Positions 44,562 to 54,076 of a stretch of 64,000 nucleotides of DNA are shown piece after piece. The notes beneath the pieces are model-generated. The model saw only the letters and a list, made by a program, of their open reading frames with translations. It did no database searches and was not told the DNA's origin. Each line of letters opens with the position of its first letter. Positions within the stretch are counted from its first letter, which is position 1. The DNA is from an uncultured Phascolarctobacterium sp. (GTDB taxonomy: Bacteria > Bacillota > Negativicutes > Acidaminococcales > Acidaminococcaceae), in assembly GCA_900545535.1 (NCBI GenBank), contig UQZN01000016.1, forward strand, positions 1 through 64,000, in the 5' to 3' direction. A program made the position numbers and the translations under genes.

Positions 44562-46592
44562 TTACTGTTTTTGTATCTTCGGCTGTAAAGGTATCAAAAA
44601 AATAACTTCCGTGCCCTGCCCTAAAGCACTTTTTAAATAAACATAGCCGCCATGCATCTCTACCATCTTTTTGACCAGCGGCAAGCCTAAGCCCGTACCT
44701 TCATATTCACGGGTATAAGAACTGTCAACCTGTTCAAATTCCACAAAAACTCTTGCCTGATCCTGTTCAGCGATCCCGATGCCATTATCGCGCACAATAA
44801 ACTCTGCCGCGTCTTCGCGCCGGTAAACATATATTTCTATCTCGCCGCCCTGCCGGGTAAACTTTACAGCATTCGAAAGCAGATTATATAAGATCTGTTT
44901 GAGTTTGGCAGCATCTGCTTCAATCATAAAATCATCTGGTTCAAAGGTTAAATTTACCTTTAACTGTTTATCGACAACATAGCTTTTTACGTTTTCTACT
45001 GTCTGTAAAACAATTTCCTTCAGATAAAATTCACTGTAATTAAGTGTCATTTTTCCGCTGGCGATCTTGGAAATATCAAGAATATCATTGATCAGCTGCA
45101 ACAGATGGGTACTGCTGTTGTAAATGTTAGCAACATATTTTTCCTGTTTCTTATTCAAAGCACCCAAAATATCATCTTTTAAAATATCGGCAGACCCGAT
45201 AATAGCATTGAGCGGTGTCCGCAGTTCATGGCTGATATTTGCCATGAACTGTGATTTGGCAACATCTACTTTCTTCAGTTCATTAAGAGCTTCCTGTAAA
45301 TACTTGGTTCTTTCAGCAACATTTAACTCCAGCTGTTCATTATTTTTCTGCAGCTCTGCAGCTAATTTTTTCTGATGTTCATGCTCGCATTCCAATTGTT
45401 CCAAATATAACCGGCTCTCCTGCTTTCTCAGCTCCAGCTGTGCCGTAAACTTTTCAAACATTTCCTGCAATATAGCGCCTTCATCATCCTTTCTGCCGTT
45501 TAAGACAGCTTTATTGCCAAAGTTCTTTTCATAATAGTCACGGGTAAGATCAGTAACGTGCACGATCGGACAGCTTATTTTTTCAGCCAGCAGCTGGCCC
45601 AAGATCAGCATGGCCAGCAGGCACAGGAAAAATAACCCCAGCACATATTTATAATTATTGCTGACAATACCCGAAAATTTTTCTTCCGGAATACCGATAC
45701 CAACAATAGCGATCGGTTCCTCCGCACTGTTAAATATTTTCTGGTCTAAAAAAACATGTACTTCGTCATCGACCTTCACCTTGCCAAAATACTGTTTATC
45801 ATCTGCCAGATATTTCCCGATACCATGCGGGGCCCTGCTGCCAATAAAGTTATTTTTAGTATTTGTCTGGATGTTAGAAGCTATTCTGATACCATCAATA
45901 GAAAAAGCTAAAAAAGAATTATCCAGATTTCTGCTGTAACGTTCGGCAAAATAATTATCATTATTGAGCAAGTCACCCAAAATGACCGCACCGATAATCT
46001 CGTTATTTGCAGTCCTGTCCCTGATCGGCACTATAACTATTCCCATTAACGCTTTACGCAGGTATTCTTCCGCGCCTGCAGGCTGATTGAGGATTTTTAT
46101 TGAAAATTGATTATACTCAAGTGAATCCCTGGTAAACAGCTCTCCCAGACCGACGACTTCTTCCGATACATGCGTTTGACCAAACAGCATACTGCTGGCA
46201 GCCAGTACTTTGATCTTACTGCCGTCAGGATATAATAAATAAGGAGAACTGCTGACCAAAATACGGTTTTCCCGGTCAACAATAGCTATATAGTCAAGAT
46301 AGCTATAATTACGCTCTAAATTATGCAGCGCCAGATCGAGCTTGTTTTTATCCTTGTCATAGATGGCTTTATAAAGATTGGAATTTCCTACGAAAAGCCA
46401 GCCGGCTTTGCGCATCTCTTCCATCCGGTTCTCCATGTCATTGCGAACAGTTTTCATCGCAACCTGTAAATAATTACGTTCGTTTTCCTGAATCTGCTGA
46501 TCGAAAAAATGCTGCGTTGAGAGCAGTAATAACAGCATGGGTATCAATAATAAACCCAAAACAAAAATACTCAGTTTTTTCTTTATACTCAT
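44562..46592 (-). CDS. Membrane sensor histidine kinase
   Basis: 676 residues. A membrane helix (about 8-28), a large extracytoplasmic sensor (about 30-325, double-Cache-like: REDxxIL and GDLLN type features), a second helix (about 330-350), a HAMP-like linker, a coiled coil (about 390-440), HisKA with SHELRTPLNAIIG (His near 454) and an ATPase domain with NAVKFT (near 570), DNGIGIAEQDQ and GTGLGLPLVKKM. So it senses a periplasmic ligand and phosphorylates the next gene's product. Position upstream of hpdABC suggests the ligand is an aromatic acid such as 4-hydroxyphenylacetate, but that is inference. Confidence 0.88.
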   Translation of the reverse strand: MSIKKKLSIFVLGLLLIPMLLLLLSTQHFFDQQIQENERNYLQVAMKTVRNDMENRMEEMRKAGWLFVGNSNLYKAIYDKDKNKLDLALHNLERNYSYLDYIAIVDRENRILVSSSPYLLYPDGSKIKVLAASSMLFGQTHVSEEVVGLGELFTRDSLEYNQFSIKILNQPAGAEEYLRKALMGIVIVPIRDRTANNEIIGAVILGDLLNNDNYFAERYSRNLDNSFLAFSIDGIRIASNIQTNTKNNFIGSRAPHGIGKYLADDKQYFGKVKVDDEVHVFLDQKIFNSAEEPIAIVGIGIPEEKFSGIVSNNYKYVLGLFFLCLLAMLILGQLLAEKISCPIVHVTDLTRDYYEKNFGNKAVLNGRKDDEGAILQEMFEKFTAQLELRKQESRLYLEQLECEHEHQKKLAAELQKNNEQLELNVAERTKYLQEALNELKKVDVAKSQFMANISHELRTPLNAIIGSADILKDDILGALNKKQEKYVANIYNSSTHLLQLINDILDISKIASGKMTLNYSEFYLKEIVLQTVENVKSYVVDKQLKVNLTFEPDDFMIEADAAKLKQILYNLLSNAVKFTRQGGEIEIYVYRREDAAEFIVRDNGIGIAEQDQARVFVEFEQVDSSYTREYEGTGLGLPLVKKMVEMHGGYVYLKSALGQGTEVIFLIPLQPKIQKQ

Positions 46593-46614
46593 TTTTTACC
46601 TGCCCCAGCTGCTT

Positions 46615-47340
46615 TTATTTGGCATTAGGCACAATTCGGCAATATTCAAGAATCAGCTGCATGCGATCTTTGATATCCAGCTTGCTCAAAATATTACTGA
46701 CATGAGTCTTAATAGTTTTTTCGCTGACAAATAGCTGCTCTGCAATTTGCTTATTACTCAAGCCCTGACAAATCAGCATTGCCACTTCCGCTTCTCGTTT
46801 ACTTAAAATGCCGTTAAAAACATTCAGCTCCGACTCGACTTTTTCCGAACCAATATTTTCTATCACGCTCAAATCAAAATTGACCAGTGCCATTGTCTGT
46901 ACCAGCAACTCGCCGATCCTCTGCAGCTTACGCTGAGGCATCAAAGGTATATTATAACGGTCTATGATCTCCTGCGGAACTGTGTGTACCTCAGTAGCAA
47001 TACCGCCGCCATAGGCAATCGCAACCATTTTATTGTTGTAATAAACAGGGCACATAAAATATGTTAAACCCAAGTAGCAGGTAAATAATTTGATCTGCTG
47101 TGTCTTTTTTAAGAAACACATAGATTTTTCTTTTTCCTGCTGACAACGCTTTTTGTTATTTTGAATGATCTGATGACAAAGAAGACTTGAATTTGACCAC
47201 ACTGTTAAAGGAACACCTTCTAAATCAAAAAAACATAAACTAATATTATCTACGCGAGCGAAAGAATCCTGAAAGGTTTGTAATTTTTCCTTACCAATAA
47301 ATTTCAGCCACTCTTGTGAAGAAAAAGTGTTGCGCATCAT
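46615..47340 (-). CDS. LuxR-family regulator with PocR-like sensor domain
   Basis: About 241 residues; the AAGGAG site favours the ATG at 47340 or 47337 over 47346. The N-terminal 150 residues match a PocR-type ligand domain (SFARVDNISLCFFDLEGVPLTVWSN, then C-x-x-I, C-x-x-E, later FTCYLGLTYFMCPVY) with conserved cysteines that may bind a metal, cluster or redox signal. The C-terminus is a LuxR helix-turn-helix (LSKREAEVAMLICQGLSNKQIAEQLFVSEKTIKTHVSNIL, about 180-235). It is first in an operon with the kinase and response regulator. Confidence 0.85.
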   Translation of the reverse strand: MMRNTFSSQEWLKFIGKEKLQTFQDSFARVDNISLCFFDLEGVPLTVWSNSSLLCHQIIQNNKKRCQQEKEKSMCFLKKTQQIKLFTCYLGLTYFMCPVYYNNKMVAIAYGGGIATEVHTVPQEIIDRYNIPLMPQRKLQRIGELLVQTMALVNFDLSVIENIGSEKVESELNVFNGILSKREAEVAMLICQGLSNKQIAEQLFVSEKTIKTHVSNILSKLDIKDRMQLILEYCRIVPNAK

Positions 47341-47391
47341 TTTCATCTCCTTAAGTACAACATCAAAATAACTACAGTTCAGTGCAAAATG

Positions 47392-47420
47392 ATTATATCG
47401 GTTTTAGTATATTTTTACAA
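47392..47420 (-). promoter_or_regulatory. Promoter of the luxR-kinase-regulator operon
   Basis: Minus strand TTGTAA (47415-47420), a 17-base spacer and a perfect TATAAT (47392-47397), about 50 bases before the luxR start. The remaining gap up to 47760 is AT-rich with no gene that I can support. Confidence 0.65.
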
Positions 47421-47760
47421 CAAAACAAATATAACCTTAAAGAAATTTTAATTTTAATATTACATACTTCTTCCTTTTGCATTACTTACAGATATTTGCA
47501 TAATTTTTACTGTATTTCTTTTAAATTATCAAATGTTGTTATCAGCTGAACATTCCCCAGCCCACACTTATATTTTAATAGAAGTGGCTATCCGCAAATA
47601 GACTGCCAAAGTTAGAATTATGTTATTTATTTTACTCCTTAGGGATGATTATATAAACAAACAACAAGCTATATTACAACCAGAGATGTATAAAATTACT
47701 CCTAAAGTTGTAATATTTGAGCCTGATTTATAAAATTTTATATTTTATAAAAAAATAAAA

Positions 47761-47781
47761 CCTGTCCGGTAAACGGACAGG
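47761..47781 (-). terminator. Second terminator after rpmA
   Basis: CCTGTCCG (47761-47768) and CGGACAGG (47774-47781) with a short loop, followed on the minus strand by TTTTATTTTTTT. It backs up the terminator at 47827-47852. Confidence 0.8.
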
Positions 47782-47826
47782 CTGCATAAGTGCTGTAAAA
47801 TCTTATCACTGCAGTTGTTTACAAAA

Positions 47827-47852
47827 AAAGCACTCACCGAAGTGAGTGCTTT
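47827..47852 (-). terminator. Terminator after rpmA
   Basis: AAAGCACTCAC (47827-47837) and GTGAGTGCTTT (47842-47852) around a four-base loop, then seven T on the minus strand. It lies 10 bases after the rpmA stop. Confidence 0.88.
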
Positions 47853-47861
47853 AAGCTTTAA

Positions 47862-48155
47862 TTACATTGCTGCTTCTTCTACCGGATAAACGCTGATTTG
47901 ACGTTTATCACGGCCTTTGCGTTCAAATTTGACGCGGCCTTCGATAGTAGCATATATGGTGTAATCTTTACCCATGCCAACATTGTTACCGGGATGGAAT
48001 CTGGTACCACGTTGACGTACGATAATACTGCCAGCAGTTACCAATTGGCTTTCGTGAGCTTTGGTGCCCAAACGTTGAGCGTTAGAGTCACGGCCGTTGT
48101 GAGAGCTGCCGGTACCTTTTTTATGAGCATGCAATTGCAGGATCAGTTTAAACAT
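47862..48155 (-). CDS. rpmA: 50S ribosomal protein L27 with N-terminal extension
   Basis: 97 residues. HAHKKGTGSSHNGRDSNAQRLG is the usual L27 start but is preceded by a nine-residue extension, MFKLILQLH, with cleavage expected after Ala10. In Firmicutes such extensions are removed by the Prp protease, encoded immediately upstream. The common form ends LQFFA before SKKG; here the two phenylalanines are Leu-His. L27 reaches the peptidyl transferase centre and needs the processed N-terminus. Confidence 0.95.
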   Translation of the reverse strand: MFKLILQLHAHKKGTGSSHNGRDSNAQRLGTKAHESQLVTAGSIIVRQRGTRFHPGNNVGMGKDYTIYATIEGRVKFERKGRDKRQISVYPVEEAAM

Positions 48156-48161
48156 TGCGAT

Positions 48162-48488
48162 TCACCTCCTGTGTGTATGAATGCGAACGTACTTCGGATA
48201 CTGCTCGGCTACTCCCAGCAAACCACATTCCATAGTTGCCAGAATCGCCTGAGTCAATTCATTCGGAGTATTATTCAAATTTACTTCTAAAATGCCGTCT
48301 GCCTCAGCTACGTGATAGGACGGCTGACATTTCAAATGCTGTTCCAATCCAAGGATCGGCGTTTGCGTCAAAACAGAGACCGCTCCGCAGACTACATCTT
48401 CGCCTGCTGCTGCAAAGCCTGCGTGACCGCTGACCTTATAGCCTGTAATCAGCCCCTGTTCGTTCTTGAATAAATCTACTGTAATCAT
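48162..48488 (-). CDS. prp: L27-processing cysteine protease Prp
   Basis: 108 residues, YsxB/Prp family. The catalytic pair is visible at the known places: His22 (SGHAGFA) and Cys34 (DVVCGAVSVL). It cleaves the N-terminal extension of L27 during ribosome assembly. Lying between rplU and rpmA, 5 bases after rplU and 6 before rpmA, it is in the standard Firmicute order. Confidence 0.93.
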   Translation of the reverse strand: MITVDLFKNEQGLITGYKVSGHAGFAAAGEDVVCGAVSVLTQTPILGLEQHLKCQPSYHVAEADGILEVNLNNTPNELTQAILATMECGLLGVAEQYPKYVRIHTHRR

Positions 48489-48493
48489 CGCTG

Positions 48494-48805
48494 TTAAGCT
48501 TCGATTTTAGAGATTTCAACTTTAGTGAACGGTTGACGATGACCCTGGCGTTTGCGGTAGTTGGATTTTGCTTTATATTTGAAAACAAAAATCTTTTCAG
48601 CTTTACCATGTTCAACAACTTTAGCAGTTACTTTAGCGCCGTCAACAACGGGCTTGCCGATTTTAACATCGCTGTCAGCAACAACAGTCAAAACTTCGTC
48701 AAAAACAACTTCACTGCCAGCTTCAACGTCCAGTTTTTCAATGTTCAGAACGTCGCCTTCGCTGACGCGGTATTGTTTGCCGCCGGTTTTAATGATTGCG
48801 TACAT
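48494..48805 (-). CDS. rplU: 50S ribosomal protein L21
   Basis: 103 residues, full length. MYAIIKTGGKQYRVSEGD starts the protein and the late block KRQGHRQPFTKVEI is the L21 signature that binds 23S rRNA. First gene of rplU-prp-rpmA, behind its own promoter and leader. GGGAGG precedes the ATG. Confidence 0.97.
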   Translation of the reverse strand: MYAIIKTGGKQYRVSEGDVLNIEKLDVEAGSEVVFDEVLTVVADSDVKIGKPVVDGAKVTAKVVEHGKAEKIFVFKYKAKSNYRKRQGHRQPFTKVEISKIEA

Positions 48806-48907
48806 CTATTTGCACCTCCCTTATGATAGACTCGCCAAATTCGGTACTCTGAAAGAGTTTACGGAACCTCTCTGCGCGGTTGGGGACAGACTTAATCAGT
48901 CTATACT
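48806..48907 (-). ncRNA. Putative L21 leader RNA
   Basis: The roughly 100-base 5' region has two small hairpins on the minus strand: AGACT/AGTCT near 48890-48904 and ACTCT/AGAGT near 48846-48862. Low-GC Firmicutes are known to have an L21 leader for autogenous control before rplU-ysxB-rpmA. The placement fits; I could not test the structure against the family. Confidence 0.5.
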
Positions 48908-48912
48908 TGAAT

Positions 48913-48941
48913 ATTTTATTACAAGCGGCGTTATTTGTCAA
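48913..48941 (-). promoter_or_regulatory. Promoter of rplU-prp-rpmA
   Basis: Minus strand TTGACA (48936-48941), 17 bases, TAAAAT (48913-48918). It overlaps the end of rng, so this operon can be transcribed apart from the upstream cell-shape genes. Confidence 0.75.
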
Positions 48942-50346
48942 CACCGGTATTATCTAAAATTGAAAAGGTTTCTATATGCAATCCTGTATCCGCTTCGACT
49001 GCGATCTTGCAGGCCAGTTCCCGTTCCCACTGCCGCAGATCCTTGGCACGCAGCCATTCTACCATCCAGGGATTAGCAGAAATAAGAATACTGCGCGATG
49101 CGCAGGGCTTGGCCAGAAGCGTCCGCAACCGCCGTTTTATTTCCAGAGCAATCGTTTCTCGCGACTGCACCCTGCCGCCTCCCTGGCAGATAGGACAAGG
49201 AGCATACAGCACCGTTGAAAGGTTCTGGCGCGATTTTTTCCTTGTGATCTCAACTAAATTAAGCACTGTAATGTCCTGCACACGCGGTTTCATCTTATCG
49301 TTCGCCAGGGCCTGCTGCAATACCTGCAGAATTTCCTGCTGATGCGCTTCGGTATGCATATCAATGAAATCCACTACTATGATGCCGCCAATATCCCGCA
49401 GTCTCAGCTGCCTGGCTATCTCGACGGCAGCCTCACGGTTGATCTGCATGATAGTTTCTTCCAAGTTTTCACGCCCGCTGTAGCGGCCGCTGTTCACATC
49501 AATGACAGTCATCGCTTCTGTATAATCAATGACCAGATAACCGCCGCAGCCTAAGTCTATCCGCCTGTCAGAAATAGTCTCTATTTCTTCACGCAGCCCG
49601 TAATGTGCAAAAACATCTTCCTGCTTTTCGTGCAGCAGCACACGTCCTGTTGTCCCGCCCGGCATATTTTTCAGTAATTCGCACACGCGGCCATACACAG
49701 CTTTGTCATCCAGAATGATTTGCGAAACATCATTAGTCAGGTAGTCGCGGACGATCCGCACGGATAAATCCAATTCGCGGTACAAAGTTGCCGGTGCTTT
49801 TTCTACTTTGGCCCGTGCTTCAATAACACGCCAGTTGGCGCATAAATGCCTGATGTCTTCGACCAGAGCTTCTTCGCTGGCACCAATAGCCGCCGTGCGG
49901 ATAACGATTCCCATCCCCGCAGGTTTTGCCGCTTCGACAATATTTTTTAAACGGCCGCGTTCTTCTTTATCTTCAATTTTATGTGACACGCCAATATAAT
50001 CGGCCAGCGGTAAAAGCACTACGTAACGCCCCGGCAAAGTCAGCTCACGTGTAGCTGAAGGCCCCTTACTGCCCCGGGCATCTTTGGTTATCTGGACTAA
50101 TACAGACTTGCCTTCAGTAATATCATTGCTGTCTCCTAAATAAAGGAAGGCGTTCTGCTGCAAACCAATATCGATAAAAGCCGCCTGGATACCAGGTACC
50201 ACGTTATTCACACGGCCTTTAAAAATATTGCCGACAAGATGTTTTTCACTGCTGCGCTCTACTAAATATTCCATCAGCCGTCCATTTTCAGTAAGGCCCA
50301 TGCGCGTTTCTTCTGCCGTAGCACTGATGATGATCTTTGTTTCCAT
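48931..50346 (-). CDS. rng: Ribonuclease G/E family endonuclease
   Basis: 471 residues, the RNase G length without the long scaffold tail of RNase E. An S1 domain lies near residues 38-120 (GNIFKGRVNNVVPGIQAAFIDIG). The DNase-I-like core has catalytic aspartates in TVIDVNSG (near 281) and VVDFIDM (near 324), and the zinc-link is CPICQGGG (near 383). It processes rRNA 5' ends and starts mRNA decay. It lies behind the two radical-SAM-family genes, a Clostridia-type arrangement, and just before rplU. Confidence 0.93.
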   Translation of the reverse strand: METKIIISATAEETRMGLTENGRLMEYLVERSSEKHLVGNIFKGRVNNVVPGIQAAFIDIGLQQNAFLYLGDSNDITEGKSVLVQITKDARGSKGPSATRELTLPGRYVVLLPLADYIGVSHKIEDKEERGRLKNIVEAAKPAGMGIVIRTAAIGASEEALVEDIRHLCANWRVIEARAKVEKAPATLYRELDLSVRIVRDYLTNDVSQIILDDKAVYGRVCELLKNMPGGTTGRVLLHEKQEDVFAHYGLREEIETISDRRIDLGCGGYLVIDYTEAMTVIDVNSGRYSGRENLEETIMQINREAAVEIARQLRLRDIGGIIVVDFIDMHTEAHQQEILQVLQQALANDKMKPRVQDITVLNLVEITRKKSRQNLSTVLYAPCPICQGGGRVQSRETIALEIKRRLRTLLAKPCASRSILISANPWMVEWLRAKDLRQWERELACKIAVEADTGLHIETFSILDNTGVDK

Positions 50347-50374
50347 CCAGAAGCCCTCCTTTCAAAATTATTGG

Positions 50375-51073
50375 TCAGCCCTGCGTATGTTCCAGCATCG
50401 GCATTCTCGTGCCGTCAGCAGCTGTACGATACAGGTCCAGTCTGGTAATATCTGCTTTTTCGACTGGCAGCTGCATCCCGAAATGCTGATTCAGGGTATT
50501 TAACAGATCTGCTGCTTTCATGCTGCCGTTAGGTGTAATACGGCAGGAAAATTTCAAAGTCAGCAAACCATTTTCCTGACTTGCAGCTATTTCAGGGATA
50601 TAAAATTTTACATCAATTTCTTTGATTTTGTTTTTAAGCTTGGGAGCAGCCTTGGCATAAATAACACTGGTTGCCGCATTAAAAGCAGCTACGGCCTCAA
50701 CATACCCGCCGTCATAAGGCAGTGTCACAATATACTCTGCGCCGCCAGCAGAAGCCATCAACGCCGGCGCGTTATTAGCCGTAACGTCGGCCGCCAGGAT
50801 ACGTATTCCCCGTGGCAAAGCCGCCGTCATTTTCCGCACTGCCTCAGCTGCTTCCATCGGTTCAGCCAGCTCGATCTCCACAAATTCAGCCATGCTGACG
50901 ACCCCGACGCCAAGCGCCGACGCCAGCGAAAACTTTAAGTGCGGATTGAAGCCTTCGGAATAGGCAGCAGGTAATTTAGCGCGCCGTATAGCTCTTTCTA
51001 TAGTCCGCACATATTCTAAATGGGAAATAAAACGTATTTCTTTCTCCTTAGTTATCTGCATCCTTAATTTCAT
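50375..51073 (-). CDS. Radical-SAM-linked protein (TIGR03936/DUF2344 type)
   Basis: About 232 residues from the ATG at 51073, which overlaps the preceding stop as ATGA; starts further upstream would extend into that gene. The opening MKLRMQITKEKEIRFISHLEYVR and the GFNPHLKFSLASALGVGV block are typical of this family, which always occurs beside, or fused to, the radical-SAM protein encoded upstream. Role unknown; tRNA or ribosome-linked modification has been suggested by neighbourhood. I only claim the family. Confidence 0.88.
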   Translation of the reverse strand: MKLRMQITKEKEIRFISHLEYVRTIERAIRRAKLPAAYSEGFNPHLKFSLASALGVGVVSMAEFVEIELAEPMEAAEAVRKMTAALPRGIRILAADVTANNAPALMASAGGAEYIVTLPYDGGYVEAVAAFNAATSVIYAKAAPKLKNKIKEIDVKFYIPEIAASQENGLLTLKFSCRITPNGSMKAADLLNTLNQHFGMQLPVEKADITRLDLYRTAADGTRMPMLEHTQG

Positions 51074-52932
51074 ACTAAACCCTGCTCTTTCCAGTCGATT
51101 ATTTTTACGCCCAGCTTCTGGCAAACGCCACAGCCGGTACAGGTACCATGACGGCAATCATGGGTCAGTTCTTCCGCCAGGGCTTTTTCGTATTCCCGAC
51201 GCAGAAAACTACGCGCTACGGCAGGCTGGATATGTTCCCAGGGGAATAGTTCCGCAGCTCCACGTTCACGTCCTATATAAAACTCTTTGGTCAAACCTGC
51301 GTCCTGCAGCGCTTCCAGCCAGCGGTCATAAGAAAAATGCTCGCTCCAACCGTCAAACTTCGCACCGCGCTGCCAGGCCAGATACAGGGCCTTGCCTAAA
51401 CGGCGGTCTCCTCTTGCGAAAACAGCTTCCATTACGCTGGTCACTGAATCATGATATTGGAAGGTGATATTTTTTACCTTAAGCGCATCCTTCAGTAAAA
51501 ATTGCTTCCGCCGCAGTTCGGCTATATCATCCTGCGGCACCCATTGAAAGGGTGTATACGGTTTCGGCACAAAGGAAGAAGCGCTCACTGTTACTTTTGC
51601 GCCGCGGCGTCCGGTAACTTCCTGGTATTTATATTGTACTGCTTTAGCCAGTTTGGCGATCGCCAGCACGTCCTCGTCAGTTTCACCGGGCAAGCCTATC
51701 ATAAAATATAATTTTACTGACGACCAGCCAGAAGCAAAAGCCGCCCCTACTGCATTCATCAGATCTGCTTCTGTGACGCCTTTATTGATCACGTCGCGCA
51801 TCCTCTGGCTGCCGGCTTCCGGTGCAAAAGTCAGACCGCTTTTACGCACAGCCTGTACTTCTTTAGCCAGATCAACAGAAAAACTGTCGATCCGCAGAGA
51901 AGGCAGCGATACGCTGACCTTTTCGTCTTTAAATTCTTCGATCATCTCGTGTATCATCGGCCCCAGGCAGGAATAATCGGCCGTGCTTAAAGATACCAGC
52001 GAAATTTCGTTATAACCTGTATTATCCACCAGCTGACGCGCCAGTTCTTTTAAAAGTTCGGGCCTGCGTTCACGTACCGGACGATAGACCATCCCCGCAT
52101 GGCAGAAACGGCAGCCACGGCTGCAGCCGCGAAAAACTTCCAGCATGATCCTGTCGTGGACGATTTCCCCAAAGGGCACGATCGGCGACGTCGGATAATC
52201 GACAGTACCCATATCACTGATCACCCGTTTTTCAACGGCCGCAGGAGCACAGCTGCGGTTAGGAACAACTGCTGCTACCGTTCCATCTTCGTTATAAGTA
52301 ACGTCATAGAACGACGGTACATAAATGCCCTTGATCTGCACTGCAAGTTCAAGAAACCCCAGTCGGCCGCCAGGTTTGCCTTCCCGCTGCCATTTTTTAT
52401 AAGCATCCATCAGTTCAACGATCACTTCTTCGCCTTCACCGACAATCGCAAGATCAAAAAAATCAGCCAGAGGTTCGGGATTATAGACGCAGGGCCCGCC
52501 AACGATGACGAACGGATCTTTTTCCGTCCGTTCCCTGGTCTGCACAGGGATCTGCCCCAAATCTAGCATATTGAGAATATTAGTATAAGAAAGCTCATAT
52601 TGCAGAGTAAAGCCCACAAAATCAAAATCCCGCAGTACTTTTTCTGTTTCCAAAGTTCGCAGCGGAATAGCATTGGCACGCATCTGCGCTTCCATATCCA
52701 CCCAGGGAGCATAGACCCGTTCTGCAGCGACGCCGTTTTCGCTGTTCAAAATATGGTATAAGATTTTAAAGCCCAGATAACTCATACCCACTTCATAAAT
52801 ATCAGGAAATGCCAAAGCAATACTTACTTCGGTTTCCTCCGGGCTTTTGACAATACTGTTAAATTCTCCGCCTGTATAACGGGCAGGTTTCTGCACACTG
52901 CTGAGTATATCAATCGTTAATTCTTTTCCCAT
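51070..52932 (-). CDS. B12-domain radical SAM protein (TIGR03960 type)
   Basis: 620 residues. An N-terminal B12-binding-like part (about 40-200), a radical SAM core with GCSRGCRFCHAG (CxxxCxxC near residue 271), then a C-terminal region that ends in a cysteine cluster, HDCRHGTCTGCGVCQ, which may carry another iron-sulfur cluster. The neighbour downstream is its usual partner. The substrate is unknown. It lies between rodA and the partner gene in the cell-shape operon, 12 bases after rodA. Confidence 0.9.
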   Translation of the reverse strand: MGKELTIDILSSVQKPARYTGGEFNSIVKSPEETEVSIALAFPDIYEVGMSYLGFKILYHILNSENGVAAERVYAPWVDMEAQMRANAIPLRTLETEKVLRDFDFVGFTLQYELSYTNILNMLDLGQIPVQTRERTEKDPFVIVGGPCVYNPEPLADFFDLAIVGEGEEVIVELMDAYKKWQREGKPGGRLGFLELAVQIKGIYVPSFYDVTYNEDGTVAAVVPNRSCAPAAVEKRVISDMGTVDYPTSPIVPFGEIVHDRIMLEVFRGCSRGCRFCHAGMVYRPVRERRPELLKELARQLVDNTGYNEISLVSLSTADYSCLGPMIHEMIEEFKDEKVSVSLPSLRIDSFSVDLAKEVQAVRKSGLTFAPEAGSQRMRDVINKGVTEADLMNAVGAAFASGWSSVKLYFMIGLPGETDEDVLAIAKLAKAVQYKYQEVTGRRGAKVTVSASSFVPKPYTPFQWVPQDDIAELRRKQFLLKDALKVKNITFQYHDSVTSVMEAVFARGDRRLGKALYLAWQRGAKFDGWSEHFSYDRWLEALQDAGLTKEFYIGRERGAAELFPWEHIQPAVARSFLRREYEKALAEELTHDCRHGTCTGCGVCQKLGVKIIDWKEQGLV

Positions 52933-52944
52933 GCCGTTCCTCCT

Positions 52945-54051
52945 TTAAAATTGCAGCTGTTGACGCCGCATATTGATGTTCAGCAGCAAACCGGCCAACA
53001 GCATATTCGTAGTCAGCGAGCTTACCCCATAACTCATAAACGGCAGCGGCACACCTGTAACAGGCATAATTCCCGCGGTCATACCAATATTTACCAGCAC
53101 GTGGAACATAAACATAAAAGTTATCCCTACTGCCAGCAAGGTACCAAAGTCGTCTTCAGCGTTCAGGGCAATAGTCAGCCCGCGCCAAATAACGATCAGA
53201 TATAATAACAAAATAACAAGAATACCAATAAAACCAAATTCTTCACCAGCAACGGCAAAAATAAAATCCGTATGATTTTCGGGCAGAAAGTTGAGCTGGC
53301 TCTGGGTACCCAAAAACCAGCCTTTACCTGCCAGCAGTCCTGAACCAATAGCTATTTTAGATTGGATAACATGATAACCGGCACCAAAAGGGTCGAGTTC
53401 CGGATTTAAAAAGACCCTGATCCGGTTTTTTTGATATTCTTTTAAAATATGCCACAGGGCAGGCATCAAAGCAATAAGCGCTCCGCCCATATACATCAGC
53501 CATTTGACCTTAAAGCCGCTGATGAGCAGCATCCCCAGCAAAATGGCCATAAAAACCAGTGATGTGCCAAGATCAGGCTGCTTCATAACCAGCACGAAAG
53601 GAAAAAATACATAGGCCATAGCGGGCAAATAATCAGTAAAACTATCCAGTGTTTCCAGTCTTTTATTTAAAAATGCTGCCAGGCACACTATCATTATCGC
53701 TTTGGAAAATTCAGATGGCTGGATACTCAGCGGCCCGATCTGGATCCATCTTTGGGCACCCAGTTGGCTGTGCCCCAAAAACATCACCGCCAAAAGCAGC
53801 ACGATATTAAAGATGTATAACGGGGTTGCAATATCTTTGAGCAGCCGATAGTCGAAGCGCAGCGAAAAGATAACCAGCGCCAGATCAATCATTAAAAACA
53901 GGCTTTGACGTTCAACATGCCAGGCTTTGCCTGTAGCTACGGCAAAAGAGTGAGTGGCACTGGCGATCAGGCAGATACCTATGCCGACCAGGCCTAAAAT
54001 AGCAATGACCAGCCACCAGTCTAAATTGCGAAAATATCTGTTTTGCTGCAT
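52945..54051 (-). CDS. rodA: RodA peptidoglycan glycosyltransferase
   Basis: 368 residues with ten membrane helices of the SEDS fold. Conserved pieces are QPSEFSKAIMI, KQPDLGTSLVF (with the catalytic-site Asp), the large extracellular loop and the late TGVPLPFMSYGVSSL. It polymerises lipid II in the elongasome together with the class B PBP encoded directly upstream. Confidence 0.95.
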   Translation of the reverse strand: MQQNRYFRNLDWWLVIAILGLVGIGICLIASATHSFAVATGKAWHVERQSLFLMIDLALVIFSLRFDYRLLKDIATPLYIFNIVLLLAVMFLGHSQLGAQRWIQIGPLSIQPSEFSKAIMIVCLAAFLNKRLETLDSFTDYLPAMAYVFFPFVLVMKQPDLGTSLVFMAILLGMLLISGFKVKWLMYMGGALIALMPALWHILKEYQKNRIRVFLNPELDPFGAGYHVIQSKIAIGSGLLAGKGWFLGTQSQLNFLPENHTDFIFAVAGEEFGFIGILVILLLYLIVIWRGLTIALNAEDDFGTLLAVGITFMFMFHVLVNIGMTAGIMPVTGVPLPFMSYGVSSLTTNMLLAGLLLNINMRRQQLQF

Positions 54052-54076
54052 TTGCTGTCCTTTCTGCAGGTTCTGC

